Below, one piece after another: positions 45,112 to 55,552 of a stretch of DNA of 64,000 nt. Position numbers and translations under genes: made by a program. The notes beneath the pieces are model-generated. The model was given only the letters and a program-made list of their open reading frames with translations. It did no database searches and was not told the DNA's origin. The first letter of the stretch is position 1, and each line of letters opens with the position of its first letter. Origin of the DNA: Xanthomonas sontii (GTDB taxonomy: Bacteria > Pseudomonadota > Gammaproteobacteria > Xanthomonadales > Xanthomonadaceae); NCBI RefSeq assembly GCF_040529055.1, contig NZ_CP132342.1, positions 1,796,001 to 1,860,000 of the forward strand, given 5' to 3'.

Positions 45112-45945
45112 ATGCACGCTTCCGCTTCCGTTTCCGCCGCTGCTTCGCCGCGCCTTCCCGCCACGGTCGTCAGGTCGCCGCGCGGCTGGGCGCGGACCCT
45201 GCGCGCGTTGTTCGCCACCGCCCTGCTCGCCATCGCGCCGATGGCGCTGGCCGGGCCGTACCAGGTGTACGGCAACCAGTACGCCTGGGTGAACAACTTC
45301 AACGACCCCAACAACGTCATCCAGGGCACGTTCCACAGCGGCAGCACGCCGAGTATGACCGTGACCTTCAATTTCCCCAACGCCAGCCTGTACGGCTATC
45401 CGGCGATCCTGCGCGGCTCGCACTACGGCTTCAATCCCACTGCCGACCGCACCTTCCCGCGGCAGGTCTCGGCGCTGCGGTCCTTGCCGGCGACCTTCGC
45501 GTACTCGTCCGGCGGCAGCAACCTGGCCGGCGACTTCGCCTACGACCTGTTCTTCCGCTGGGACAGCACGGTGTCCTCCAGCGCGATCCCGCAGGCCGAA
45601 GTGATGATCTGGGGCGGCCACAACTCGTATCCGATCGGCACGCTCACCGCCAGCAATGTCATCAGCGCCGGCGGCTACACCTTCGATCTGTGGGAAGGCA
45701 TGAACAGCGCCGCCGGCTACTACGTCTACACCTTCATTCCGCACAACACCGCCGGCCAGCCGACTCTGCCGAGCAACGGCAATCTCAACATCGACATCAA
45801 ACCGTTCCTGAGCTGGCTGCATACCCATCGCGCGCAGGACGGACGCTTCAGCAACGCGATGTACCTGCACGTGGTCGAGGCCGGTTTCGAGGTGGTGCGC
45901 GGCAACGGCTGGGCCTGGATCCAGGCCAATATCGGCGCCAACTGA
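45112..45945 (+). CDS. GH12-like secreted endo-glucanase/xyloglucanase
   Basis: Secreted protein of 277 residues. A long leader ends at LLAIAPMALA-GPYQ. The mature part is a beta-rich jelly roll with the family 12 signature EVMIWGG (nucleophile Glu near 163) and HVVEAGFEVVRGNG (acid/base Glu near 260). Family 12 enzymes cut beta-1,4 links in cellulose or xyloglucan. AGGAG lies seven bases before the ATG. It neighbours a PL4-like gene, which supports attack on plant cell walls. Assignment rests on motif recognition. Confidence 0.8.
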   Translation: MHASASVSAAASPRLPATVVRSPRGWARTLRALFATALLAIAPMALAGPYQVYGNQYAWVNNFNDPNNVIQGTFHSGSTPSMTVTFNFPNASLYGYPAILRGSHYGFNPTADRTFPRQVSALRSLPATFAYSSGGSNLAGDFAYDLFFRWDSTVSSSAIPQAEVMIWGGHNSYPIGTLTASNVISAGGYTFDLWEGMNSAAGYYVYTFIPHNTAGQPTLPSNGNLNIDIKPFLSWLHTHRAQDGRFSNAMYLHVVEAGFEVVRGNGWAWIQANIGAN

Positions 45946-45979
45946 CGGCACCGCACGGGCGCCGCCGTTCCTGCCTGGC

Positions 45980-46708
45980 TCAGCGCGGCGGCGCCTTGCA
46001 CAGTGCCGTGTTGTGCCAGGCGGCGCGGGCGATCGGCAGGAACCCGTCGGCATCGCTGGGCGGCAGGCTGTTGCGCACGTCCTCGGCACCGCTGCCGGCG
46101 CGTTCCAGCACCGGTGCCAGCGTGCGCAGGCAACCGGCGCGGTCGCCCAGGTGATACTGGGTCAGCGCCAGATCGGTGCGGACCTGCGCGGCGTCCAGCC
46201 AGAACAGGGTCTTGCCGCAGCCGTCCAGCAGCGCGGCCAGAGTGCGTTCGGCATTGGCGTAGTCCTTGGCCTGGTACTGGCGCAGGAAGCGCGCGCGGGT
46301 GGCCTCCGCCGCCTCGGGCACGCAGGCCGGCGCGGCGCGTCGGTAGTCGCCTTCGAACCAGGCGCGTGCGCCGCAGTAGTCGCGGCAGGTGTCGGGGGTG
46401 AGCGCCTCGACCCGGATGGCGTCGCCCTCGGCGTGCAGGCGGGTGCGGCACAGCGACGCGGGATCGTCGTCGTGCGCGCGGGTGAAGCCGAGTTCGCCCT
46501 GCAGCGTGCCGTCCAGCGCACAGGTATGGCCGTTGGCGCCGGTGACGTCGAGCGAGAAGCCCAGACCGTCGGCGTCGCGCGCCACGTCGAGGCGGTCGCC
46601 GCCATCGGCGAGATAGACGCCGGGTGTGGGCGGCGCGGCGCCGGCGCCGCAGGCGAGGGCCAGCAGCGCCAGCGGCAGCAGGCGCTGGAGGGACAGCGAA
46701 CCGCGCAT
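45980..46708 (-). CDS. Secreted hypothetical protein
   Basis: Protein of 242 residues with a signal peptide (MRGSLSLQRLLPLALLALAC, cleavage near GAGAA). The mature part has several Cys (HTCALDG, SLCRTRL, DTCRDYCGARAW, GDRAGCLRTL) and a helical second half (AKDYANAERTLAALLDGC) with TPR-like character. GGAG lies eight bases before the ATG. It follows the PL4-like gene by 86 bases on the same strand. No family named with confidence. Confidence 0.7.
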   Translation of the reverse strand: MRGSLSLQRLLPLALLALACGAGAAPPTPGVYLADGGDRLDVARDADGLGFSLDVTGANGHTCALDGTLQGELGFTRAHDDDPASLCRTRLHAEGDAIRVEALTPDTCRDYCGARAWFEGDYRRAAPACVPEAAEATRARFLRQYQAKDYANAERTLAALLDGCGKTLFWLDAAQVRTDLALTQYHLGDRAGCLRTLAPVLERAGSGAEDVRNSLPPSDADGFLPIARAAWHNTALCKAPPR

Positions 46709-46794
46709 CGGGATGTCTCCGTCGGGCCAGGGGCGCAGCGTAGCAGCGTGGCGACGTCCTCGCCGGCGCGTGTGGCGCGTCTGCCCGCAGCGCC

Positions 46795-48399
46795 TCACGG
46801 CGCGAGCCATTGCACGCTGTCGAAGACGATGCCCGGGCCGAGGAACCCGTTGTCCGGCGAGCCCGAGGCGACGTCGATGTCCAGCGTGTTGAGGCCGGCC
46901 TGCAGCGCGCTGGCCGGAATGTCGAACAGATAGACGTCGTTGTTGCCGCGGTAGGTGCCGCGGGTGATGCCGCGGCTGTCCGGCTGCTCCGGCCGCGGCG
47001 GCACGGGTCCGCTCCAGCGATCGTTCACCCGCAGCTGCGGACGGCCGCCGGCCTGGGTCAGGGGGACGAACAGCCGCAGGCGGTAGGCGTGGACCTGGTC
47101 CGGCCCGAGCACGAAGGCGATGCGCGTGGGCGTGTTGACGCCGCGCCATTGCGCTGCGGGGAATGCGTCGAGAGAGTCGTGGCCCACGCGATAGGTCAGC
47201 GGTCCCCATGGCGCCATGCGCCGGTCGGAGGGATGCGCGCGCGCCAGCAACGCGGCGTTGCGGAAACCGGCCGGCGTGCCATCGGGATCGCCGATCTGCC
47301 AGATCACCTGGCCGGGCAGCGGGACCGCATGCAGGGCGGCCTGCGCGGTGGCTGCGGCTGCGATCTGCACGGTGTCGTGGGCCACCTCCAGCTCGTTCTG
47401 GTACAGCGCGATACGGTACGCGCCGGGGCGGATGCCGGCGATGCGGAAGCGGCCGTCGGCATCGGCCCTGGTCCAGTACTGTGCCTGCGCGTTGCGCAGG
47501 GCGACCACCGCGGGTTGCCCCGCGGCGATGCCGGAGACCTGGCCGGTCACCGCACCGCGCTCCGTGGCGCCCAGGAAGCCTTGCAAGCCCAGCGACGCGT
47601 CGATGAAGCGCAGGTCCGGCGGCACCTGCGCTGCCGCGCTGCCGCGGCTGAACTGCAGCACGTACACCCCGTGCAGGCCGCCGCGGTACGGCTCGGTCTG
47701 GGTGTGGTTGGAGAACATGTAGTTGTACAGCTCGTGGGTGCGCGCGGTCCGCTGCGTGGCGATGTCCTTGAAGAACGGCCCGCCCGCGCTGTGCTCGCGA
47801 TCGCCCATCCACATCCGCACCGCGAGGCCGGGACCGCTGACGCCATGCACGCTGTCGTCGATCGCGCGCCGTGCCGAGTAGAACTTGGAGCTGGTGCGGC
47901 CGTCCGGCAGCAGGAATACGTCCTTGCCTTCGATCGCGGTGCCGATGTTGGAATCCGGCTCGCGCTCGGCGTCGGGCAGCTTGGTTGCGTCGAGGCGGGC
48001 GATGAAGCGCAGTTCGCCGACCGGCAGCAGAGTCGGCGCGCAGGTGGCCATGTAGAGCGCGTCGCGACCCTTGCGCGCCATGTAGTACTGCACCAGGTCG
48101 CCGGCGCTGGCCGAGACCACGATGGTGTCGCCGACAGTGCGTGCGGCGACGCGGGCGCTGCCCAGGCCCGAGGCGATCTGCGAGTGCTTGGCTTCCGGAC
48201 TCTCCAGTTCGACGCCGCGGTAGCGCAGGGAGACCACGTCGCCGGTGCGCGCGTCCACGCTGAACTGCAGATCGGCGCCGCTGTCGACGACGAAGCGCTC
48301 GCCGACCCTGGCGACGCCGAAATCGGCTGCGTCTGCCAGCGCGGGTGCAGCGGCGTACAGGGCGAGGCAGCACAGCAGCAGGCGAAGCAAGCAGGGCAT
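46795..48399 (-). CDS. PL4-type rhamnogalacturonan lyase-like secreted protein
   Basis: Secreted protein of 534 residues predicted to cleave rhamnogalacturonan I of pectin. A signal peptide (MPCLLRLLLCCLALYAAAPA) is followed by a beta-rich catalytic region (YYMARKGRDALYMATCAPTL, SSKFYSARRAIDD, ELYNYMFSNHTQTEPYRGGL), a fibronectin-like middle (DADGRFRIAGIRPGAYRIAL) and a C-terminal carbohydrate-binding-like domain (GLNTLDIDVASGSPDNGFLG), the three-domain layout of family PL4. The start is uncertain: ATG at 48399 gives a clean signal peptide but no ribosome-binding site; GTG at 48429 adds ten residues. Confidence 0.87.
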   Translation of the reverse strand: MPCLLRLLLCCLALYAAAPALADAADFGVARVGERFVVDSGADLQFSVDARTGDVVSLRYRGVELESPEAKHSQIASGLGSARVAARTVGDTIVVSASAGDLVQYYMARKGRDALYMATCAPTLLPVGELRFIARLDATKLPDAEREPDSNIGTAIEGKDVFLLPDGRTSSKFYSARRAIDDSVHGVSGPGLAVRMWMGDREHSAGGPFFKDIATQRTARTHELYNYMFSNHTQTEPYRGGLHGVYVLQFSRGSAAAQVPPDLRFIDASLGLQGFLGATERGAVTGQVSGIAAGQPAVVALRNAQAQYWTRADADGRFRIAGIRPGAYRIALYQNELEVAHDTVQIAAAATAQAALHAVPLPGQVIWQIGDPDGTPAGFRNAALLARAHPSDRRMAPWGPLTYRVGHDSLDAFPAAQWRGVNTPTRIAFVLGPDQVHAYRLRLFVPLTQAGGRPQLRVNDRWSGPVPPRPEQPDSRGITRGTYRGNNDVYLFDIPASALQAGLNTLDIDVASGSPDNGFLGPGIVFDSVQWLAP

Positions 48400-48572
48400 G
48401 GCGGCGCGGGCGACGGCAGCGAGGCGCACAGCCTACTGCGCGCGGACGCGGACGCGGACGCGATGCCGTTTCCGCGCGGCGGTGGGGCAGCGCTCAGGTG
48501 CGCATTGCGGGGCGTCGCCACCGGCGGGACGGCATCGTCAGTGCGATGCCGTCCCGGTGTGCTCGACGCGGT

Positions 48573-49858
48573 TTAGTGCGTGTACGCCTTCGGCAGTGCG
48601 CCGCTTTGCTGCATGTAGCGGTCGCGCAGTTCGGTCTGCCGCGAGCGCATCGGGATGGCGCGGCCGCCCAGCCAGACCTGCTCGGCGTAGTGCGCCACGT
48701 CCAGCGGGTCGCCTTCCCACAGCACCAGGTCGGCGAGCTTGCCCGGGGCGATGCTGCCCAGGCGGTCGCCCACGCCGAAGGCCTCGGCCGGAACCCGGGT
48801 CAGGCCGGCCAGGGCGGCGTCCCACGGCAGCCCGTGTGCGACCGCGTTGCCGGCCAGTTGCCGCTGCTTGCGCGCGTTGTGCGCGCCGTCGCCGCCCTGA
48901 GTGAAGCTCACCGCCACGCCGGCGGCGTCGAGGCGCGCGGCGTTCTCCAGGGTGGCACCGATCTGGTCGAAGCTGGCCGGCAGGTCGTCCAGCGCGTTGA
49001 CGAACACCGGCACCTGCGCCTTCGCCAGTTCCGGCGCCAGCTTCCAGGCCTCGTCGCCGCCGGCGATGGCGATGCGCACCTTCTCGCGCTGTGCCCAACG
49101 CAGCAGCTGGCGGATGTCGGCCGCGCGGTTCACCGTCACCACGATGCGGCCCTGGCCGGCGAGGTAGCGCGCCAGCACCGCGCGTCCGGCCGGGGTCAGC
49201 AGCGCATGCGGCGAGTCGGCGGGCATGCGCCCGCGCGCTTCGGCAACCAGTTGGTCGAGCAGCATCCACTGCGCCGCGCGCGATTTGCCGCTCAGCTCCA
49301 GCGCATCGCTGCCCAGGTGCAGGTACAGCGCGCGCGGGCCGATCGGGTCGGCGCCGCCGTCCAGGCGCATCACCGCGCCCTGGCCGGCGACGAAGGCGCC
49401 GCCGGTGTTGGCGCCGAGCGCGGTGAAGCCGATGCCTTCCACCCGTGCGACCGGGATCAGCACCGATTCGGGGTTGTAGGCCAGGGTCACGTCGAACTCC
49501 GGGCGCATCGGCTGGTCGTGCGGCAGGGTCAGCGTGCTGTCGACGGTGGAGGCCTCGCCGGAGACCTCCTCGATGCCGATCTCGGTGATGCCGCCGAACA
49601 GCGCCGGGGTCAGCGGCCGGCCCTTGGCCTCGACCACGGCGACGCCGGCCGGCGCGCTCAGGCCGGGGCCGACCGCGCGGATCACGCCGCCCTGGACCAG
49701 TACGTCGGCATTGGCGAGGGTGCCGCGGGCGCTGGCGGTGTGCACGGTGGCGCCGCGGATCAGCACGTCCTGGGCGAACCCGGGCGCGCTGCCCAGCAGC
49801 AGGCAGGCGGCCAGGGCCAGGCGCTGCGCCAGGCGGTGGGGCGAGGGTAGGACGCGGC

Positions 49859-49862
<4 letters not shown>
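48573..49862 (-). CDS. Degenerate secreted amidohydrolase-like protein
   Basis: Protein of 429 residues with signal peptide (LAQRLALAACLLLGSAPGFA). It has the amidohydrolase frame (DVLIRGATVHTASARGTLAN at the start, IAPGKLADLVLWEGDPL at the end), but the metal ligands are missing: where relatives have HxH the sequence is PALFGGITEIGIE, and the later His and Asp positions read VNRAADI, GGDEAW and FTQGGDG. It overlaps the stop of the intact amidohydrolase by four bases (ATGA), so both are made together. A non-catalytic partner subunit is the simplest inference. Confidence 0.85.
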
Positions 49863-51259
<1,397 letters not shown>

Positions 51260-51410
51260 CGAATTTTCCCCGGAAGATGAATCCGGCCCTTGCGGCCGTG
51301 CCCGCACGCTAGCCCGAGCCGGCGCGCTTGCCAAGTGCGGGTGCGGCATCGGCATGCCTTGCTGCACCGAATCGCGACGCGGAACCTGTTATGCAGCGCG
51401 ATTCTCGCCC

Positions 51411-51968
51411 ATGGACACCGCAATGACCGACACCCCTGCGCGCGCCGTCGTGGATTTCTGGCGCAGTGCCGGCCGCGAACGCTGGTTCGCCGCCAACGAC
51501 TCCTTCGACGCCAATGTCCGCCAGCACCTGCTGGAGGCGCATCACGCCGCCGCGCGCGGCGAACGCAGCGACTGGCTGACCGACGCCGAAGGCGCGTTGG
51601 CGCTGCTGCTGTTGCTCGACCAGGTGCCGCGCAACGTGTTCCGCGGCAGCGCGCACGCCTTCGCCACCGACGGCCTTGCGTGCCGCTATGCCGACCAGGC
51701 GCTGGCGGCAGGGTTCGACCAGGAGACTGACGCGGAACTGCGGATGTTCTTCTATCTGCCCTACACGCATGCCGAGGACGCGGCGCGGCAGCGCCAGGCG
51801 GTGGAGCTGTTCAGCGCGCTCGGCGATGCGGAGTCGCTGCAGTGGGCGGTGGTGCACGAAGACGTGATCCAGCGTTTCGGTCGTTTCCCGCACCGCAATG
51901 TGGCCCTGGGGCGCACGACCACAGCCGAAGAGCAGGCGTTCCTGGATGCGGGTGGGTTTGCCGGGTGA
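51411..51968 (+). CDS. DUF924-family protein
   Basis: Cytosolic all-helical protein of 185 residues. Family hallmarks: VVDFWRSAGRERWFAANDSF at the start, LALLLLLDQVPRNVFRGSA, FFYLPYTHAEDAARQRQAV and HEDVIQRFGRFPHRNVALGR. The fold is TPR-like and the function unknown. Two in-frame starts, 51411 and 51423, are possible. It is divergent from the amidohydrolase pair. Confidence 0.9.
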   Translation: MDTAMTDTPARAVVDFWRSAGRERWFAANDSFDANVRQHLLEAHHAAARGERSDWLTDAEGALALLLLLDQVPRNVFRGSAHAFATDGLACRYADQALAAGFDQETDAELRMFFYLPYTHAEDAARQRQAVELFSALGDAESLQWAVVHEDVIQRFGRFPHRNVALGRTTTAEEQAFLDAGGFAG

Positions 51969-52027
51969 GGGAGGGGGCCTGCGCGTTCGCTGCGTCATGG
52001 CAGCGAAGCAAGTGGCGCATCGGATGT

Positions 52028-52063
52028 CATTGCAGTCGGGACTGAAGTCCCTCCCACAGGGCG
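52028..52063. repeat. Palindromic intergenic repeat, intact copy
   Basis: Contains GGGACTGAAGTCCC (52038-52051), a 14-base element with perfect six-base arms, within CATTGCAGTCGGGACTGAAG and a CCTCCCACAGG tail. A second copy starting CATTGCAGTCGGGACTGAA at 52185 is split by the insertion sequence; its right half resumes at 53412. A related segment GAGCGGCTTCAGCCGCGA lies at 52138-52155. Confidence 0.75.
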
Positions 52064-52203
52064 ACATCAGGCTGCTGGCGCGGCCGCCAGCATTCGCCTG
52101 GTACGCGCACTGGAGACAAGGAATGCGCTTCTTGTGGGAGCGGCTTCAGCCGCGATGAGCGAAGCCATCGGGCGTATTCGACCTCATTGCAGTCGGGACT
52201 GAA

Positions 52204-53411
52204 GGGCACCTCGAACAACCTACCACGACCTGGAGCCAGGAGTAGCATCTGTCGCAACGGCACCAGAGCGGCGCCTGATCGTGGTGGTTGGGAGGCTGAG
52301 GTGGCCGCTGGGCTACCTCAGCCGATCACGCTGGCACCATGGCCCGCTCCTGTAGCCGTGCCAGCCGCATCACGTTATGGCTGGCGACCTTCAGCCCGAT
52401 CACCACCTTTGCCCGCGCCAAGCCGATGCAGCGTACGAACTTGCCGCCTTGTTGGGCCAAGCGCGCAAACGGGTGCTCGCCGAACACCCGATCCTTGGCA
52501 ATTCGACGGTTCCGGCGCTTTGCTGCCTCGCTCAAGGGCTTGCGCGCATGCCCTTGATGTTGGATCGCGGGGCGGTAACCACGCCTTTTCAGGTCTGCTT
52601 CCCGCGCTGCATCGGCATACCCGCTATCGGCCCATACCGTGCGGCCGGTGTTGTCCGGGTCCAGCACCTGCTCGAAGTGACGGCTGTCGTGCACGTTGGC
52701 CGCGCTCACGTCGTAGCGGCGGATGAAGCCCCAGCGACGATCCGTGCTGGCGTGCAGCTTGTAGCCGTAGAACGCCACCCCATGCTTCCTGGTCCAACGT
52801 GCCTGCATATCCTTCTGCGCACGCTTGGCATCGCTCCAGTCCTGGCCGACGTCATCGCCCTGCTTGATCTGCGCGTTCTCTTCGCGCGTGTTGCGCTGGA
52901 TCGGAGCGCTGACGATGCTGGCGTCGATGATCTGACCGCCGCGGGCAATGAACCCGGCACGTTGCAATTGCTCACCGATCGCCGCGCTGATGTCGCCCAT
53001 CAGATCCTTGGTCTTGAGCCGTTCGCGCCACACCCAGATCGTCTTGGCGTCGGGCACCTTGCCGCTGTGTTCCAGTCCGAGGAATTGCTGGAAGCTGCGC
53101 CGATCCAGCACCTGGTACTCCAGCGCATCGTCGGAGAGGTTGTACAACTGCTGCAACAGCAGCAGCTTGATCATCACCTGCGTCGGCCATGCCGGACGGC
53201 CACCGCGCTTGCCAGTACCCAAGCACAGCTTCGCGTCTACGGCGTGAGCAATCCCGGCAAAGTCGATATGCCGTGACAGCAGAGCCAGAGGATCGCCGAT
53301 CTGCTGCCGCTTGGCTTCGCGTTCGTGGCCGGCAAACAGGCTGATCATCGTGGCGTCCTCGGCGTGTTCTCCAGACCAATGATGCCAAAGGCGGGGTTTT
53401 TAGAGGTGCCC
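52204..53411. mobile_element. Intact IS5-family insertion sequence, 1208 bp
   Basis: Ends are inverted repeats: left GGGCACCTCGAACAACC (52204-52220) and right, read inward, GGGCACCTCTAAAAACC (53411-53395). TGAA is duplicated on both sides (52200-52203 and 53412-53415). Joining the flanks restores GGGACTGAAGTCCC, an exact match to the intact copy at 52038, so the element entered the middle of a palindromic repeat. One transposase gene fills it. Size fits IS5 elements. Confidence 0.9.
52326..53348 (-). CDS. IS5-family transposase
   Basis: DDE transposase of 340 residues, full length. The N-terminus has the IS5 start MISLFAGHEREAKRQQIGDP; a helical region (MIKLLLLQQLYNLSDDALEY) follows; catalytic Asp residues lie in GGQIIDASIVSAP and GRTVWADSGYADA, and the Glu in RNRRIAKDRVFGEHPFARL. 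No frameshift is visible, so it may still be active. It belongs to the element at 52204-53411. Confidence 0.95.
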   Translation of the reverse strand: MISLFAGHEREAKRQQIGDPLALLSRHIDFAGIAHAVDAKLCLGTGKRGGRPAWPTQVMIKLLLLQQLYNLSDDALEYQVLDRRSFQQFLGLEHSGKVPDAKTIWVWRERLKTKDLMGDISAAIGEQLQRAGFIARGGQIIDASIVSAPIQRNTREENAQIKQGDDVGQDWSDAKRAQKDMQARWTRKHGVAFYGYKLHASTDRRWGFIRRYDVSAANVHDSRHFEQVLDPDNTGRTVWADSGYADAAREADLKRRGYRPAIQHQGHARKPLSEAAKRRNRRIAKDRVFGEHPFARLAQQGGKFVRCIGLARAKVVIGLKVASHNVMRLARLQERAMVPA

Positions 53412-53512
53412 TGAAGTCCCTCCCACAGGAGGTCGCCGGAGTTCATGTTGCCCCCAGCACGCCAAGCTCCTACGTGTTTGCGCCCCTGTGCCGATCGCGG
53501 CGCGCGGGCACA

Positions 53513-53541
53513 AAAAAGGGCGATCGCTCGATCGCCCTTTC
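53513..53541 (-). terminator. Intrinsic terminator of the Grx fusion gene
   Basis: On the minus strand GGGCGATCG and CGATCGCCC form a perfect stem around a two-base centre (in practice a seven-base stem with a six-base loop), followed directly by six T. It lies about 40 bases after the stop of the glutaredoxin fusion gene. This is the best intrinsic terminator in the window. Confidence 0.88.
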
Positions 53542-53580
53542 GGCACGTCCGCACGGGACGCAACCCACGAGGTGCCTGAC

Positions 53581-54507
53581 TCAGTACTTCGGCACGCTTC
53601 CGTCCACCTGGTCGGTCCAGGCGTCGATGCCGCCGACCACGTTGTGCACCTTCGTGAAGCCCAGCGAACGGAAGTGCTCGGCCGCCTGCGCGCTGCGGCC
53701 GCCGCGGTGGCACAGGAAGGCGAGCGCGGTGTCCTTCGGCAGCGCTTCCAGTTGCGCGCGCTGCTCGCCGTCGAGGGTGCGGAACGGCACGTTGACCGCC
53801 GCCACCGCGCGCTCTTCCGGCGGACGCACGTCCACCAGGAGCAGGCCACCGGCGCGTACCTGGTCGTCGGCGTCGCGCGGGCTGAGGTCCTGCACCGGCT
53901 TGGGCGCATTGGGATTGTCGATGGCCAGGCCGCGGCCGCGGATGTCGTCCACCCAGTCGATGGTGATGCCGTCGGCGCGGCGCGCGCTGCCCAGGTCGAA
54001 CTGCACGCGCAGGCCGTTGGACTCGGCAGCGATGGCGTTGGGATCGGTCGGCGCCAGCTGGAAGTTCGGCTGGAACTGCGCGTCGATCGCCAGCGCCAGG
54101 CTCGCGCCCGGGGCGTCGGCCAGCGCGCCGCGCAGCATCTCGGCGGCGGCGTCGGTGATGGTGATCGACGGTGGCGTGCGGTCCGGCGCGGCCACGCCGA
54201 GCAGTTCGCTCAGCTCGCCGCTGCCGGCCATCTGCAGGATGATGTCGCTGCCGCCGATCAGCTCGCCGTCCACGTACAGCTGCGGGATGGTCGGCCAGTC
54301 GCCGTAGACCTTGATGCCCTCGCGGATGTCCTGGTCGGCCAGCACGTTGACGTGGGCGAAGTCGACGCCCAGCTCGTTCAGCGCGCCCACCGCCTTGGCG
54401 GAGAACCCGCACTGCGGCATGCTCGGCTGGCCTTTCATGAACAGCACGACGCGGTTGGAGCTGAGCAGCGTTTCAATACGGGAGCGCAGGGCGGGGTCGA
54501 GGGACAT
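53581..54507 (-). CDS. Monothiol glutaredoxin / degenerate A-type carrier / rhodanese fusion
   Basis: Protein of 308 residues with three parts. Residues 1-105: Grx4-type monothiol glutaredoxin, CGFS at 33-36 (SMPQCGFSAKAV), WPTIPQLYVDGELIGG; such proteins carry or deliver iron-sulfur clusters with glutathione. Residues ~110-205: resembles an A-type (IscA/ErpA) scaffold (ITITDAAAEMLRGALAD; GLRVQFDLGSARRADGITID; AIDNPNA) but none of the three cluster Cys is present. Residues ~210-308: rhodanese with Cys 266 in FLCHRGGRSAQAA. An intrinsic terminator follows. The middle-domain assignment is my own alignment by eye. Confidence 0.88.
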   Translation of the reverse strand: MSLDPALRSRIETLLSSNRVVLFMKGQPSMPQCGFSAKAVGALNELGVDFAHVNVLADQDIREGIKVYGDWPTIPQLYVDGELIGGSDIILQMAGSGELSELLGVAAPDRTPPSITITDAAAEMLRGALADAPGASLALAIDAQFQPNFQLAPTDPNAIAAESNGLRVQFDLGSARRADGITIDWVDDIRGRGLAIDNPNAPKPVQDLSPRDADDQVRAGGLLLVDVRPPEERAVAAVNVPFRTLDGEQRAQLEALPKDTALAFLCHRGGRSAQAAEHFRSLGFTKVHNVVGGIDAWTDQVDGSVPKY

Positions 54508-54565
54508 GGCAGGCAGTCGTCGCAGAGTCGGACCGGTCATTCTACGCCGCATGGCATCATGGGGC

Positions 54566-55342
54566 ATGACAGTTCCGGAAACGCTGCATCGCATCCCGCG
54601 CCACCCGTACCGCTGGCTGCCCTGGGCGCTGGCCTCGCAGGCGCTGGTGGCGGCGCTGTGGTGGGCGTATGGCTGGCCAGTCGGCCTGCCGGCGCTGCTG
54701 CTGTCGCACGCGGCGCTGGTGTTGCCGGTGTTCCTGCCGCGGGCGCGGCTGTACGCGCCGGTGCTGGATCGCCTGCCCGGCAGCGCGCCGCGGGTGTGGC
54801 TGACCATCGACGACGGCCCCTCCGACGACACCGTGGCGATCCTGGACCTGCTCGACCGCCACCAGGCCAAGGCCACGTTCTTCCTGGTCGGTGCCCGTGC
54901 CGCCGCGCGCCCGCAACTGGTACGCGAGATCCTGCGCCGCGGCCACGGCATCGGCAACCACAGCCAGCACCATCCGCAGGCGTGGTTCTGGGCGCTGGGG
55001 CCACGGCGTATGGCGCAGGAAATCGGCCAGGCGCAGCAGACCCTGGCCGCGATCGCCGGTACCGCACCGCGCTGGTACCGCTCGGTGGTGGGCATGACCA
55101 ATCCCTTCGTCGCCGCACCGCTGCGCCGGCATGGCCTGACCCGGGTGGCCTGGAGCGCGCGCGGCTTCGACGGCGTGCGCTGCGACCCCGCGATCACCGT
55201 CGCGCGCATCGCCCGCGATCTGCGCCCCGGCGCCATCGTGCTGCTGCACGAGGGCGCGGCGCACGGGCACAATCCGGCGATCGTGGAGGGGGTGTTGCAG
55301 GCGTTGCAGGCGCGCGGGCTGGAGACGATCTGCCCGACCTGA
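54566..55342 (+). CDS. Membrane-anchored polysaccharide deacetylase-like protein
   Basis: Protein of 258 residues. Two N-terminal hydrophobic segments (ALASQALVAALWWAYGWPVG and ALLLSHAALVLPVFL) precede a NodB-type domain: VWLTIDDGPSDDTVAILDLL (catalytic Asp pair), AKATFFLVG, HGIGNHSQHH (metal His) and VLLHEGAAHGHN. Family members remove acetyl or other groups from polysaccharides. An upstream in-frame ATG at 54551 is possible. It is divergent from the Grx fusion gene with a gap of only 58 bases. Confidence 0.88.
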   Translation: MTVPETLHRIPRHPYRWLPWALASQALVAALWWAYGWPVGLPALLLSHAALVLPVFLPRARLYAPVLDRLPGSAPRVWLTIDDGPSDDTVAILDLLDRHQAKATFFLVGARAAARPQLVREILRRGHGIGNHSQHHPQAWFWALGPRRMAQEIGQAQQTLAAIAGTAPRWYRSVVGMTNPFVAAPLRRHGLTRVAWSARGFDGVRCDPAITVARIARDLRPGAIVLLHEGAAHGHNPAIVEGVLQALQARGLETICPT

Positions 55343-55552
55343 GGCTGGACGCGCTTCCCCGCTTGCGCTGTGGCGTGGTGCCGATGCGCATACGCTGCGG
55401 CGGCCATGTCCATGCACGGGGGGCTGCCGACAGGCTCCCCAGGGGTATCTGTCGCTCGCTGCACGGAGTAGTCGGCGCATGCGGCGAAGGCATGACCATC
55501 CGGCGTGTGCAGATGTAGTGCAGGCAGCATGGCGCAAGGCCTGGCTGCGCTT

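Noticed and set aside
53519..53538. GCGATCGC-containing palindrome as a methylation or HIP1-like site
   Set aside because: It is explained fully as the stem of an intrinsic terminator followed by six T.
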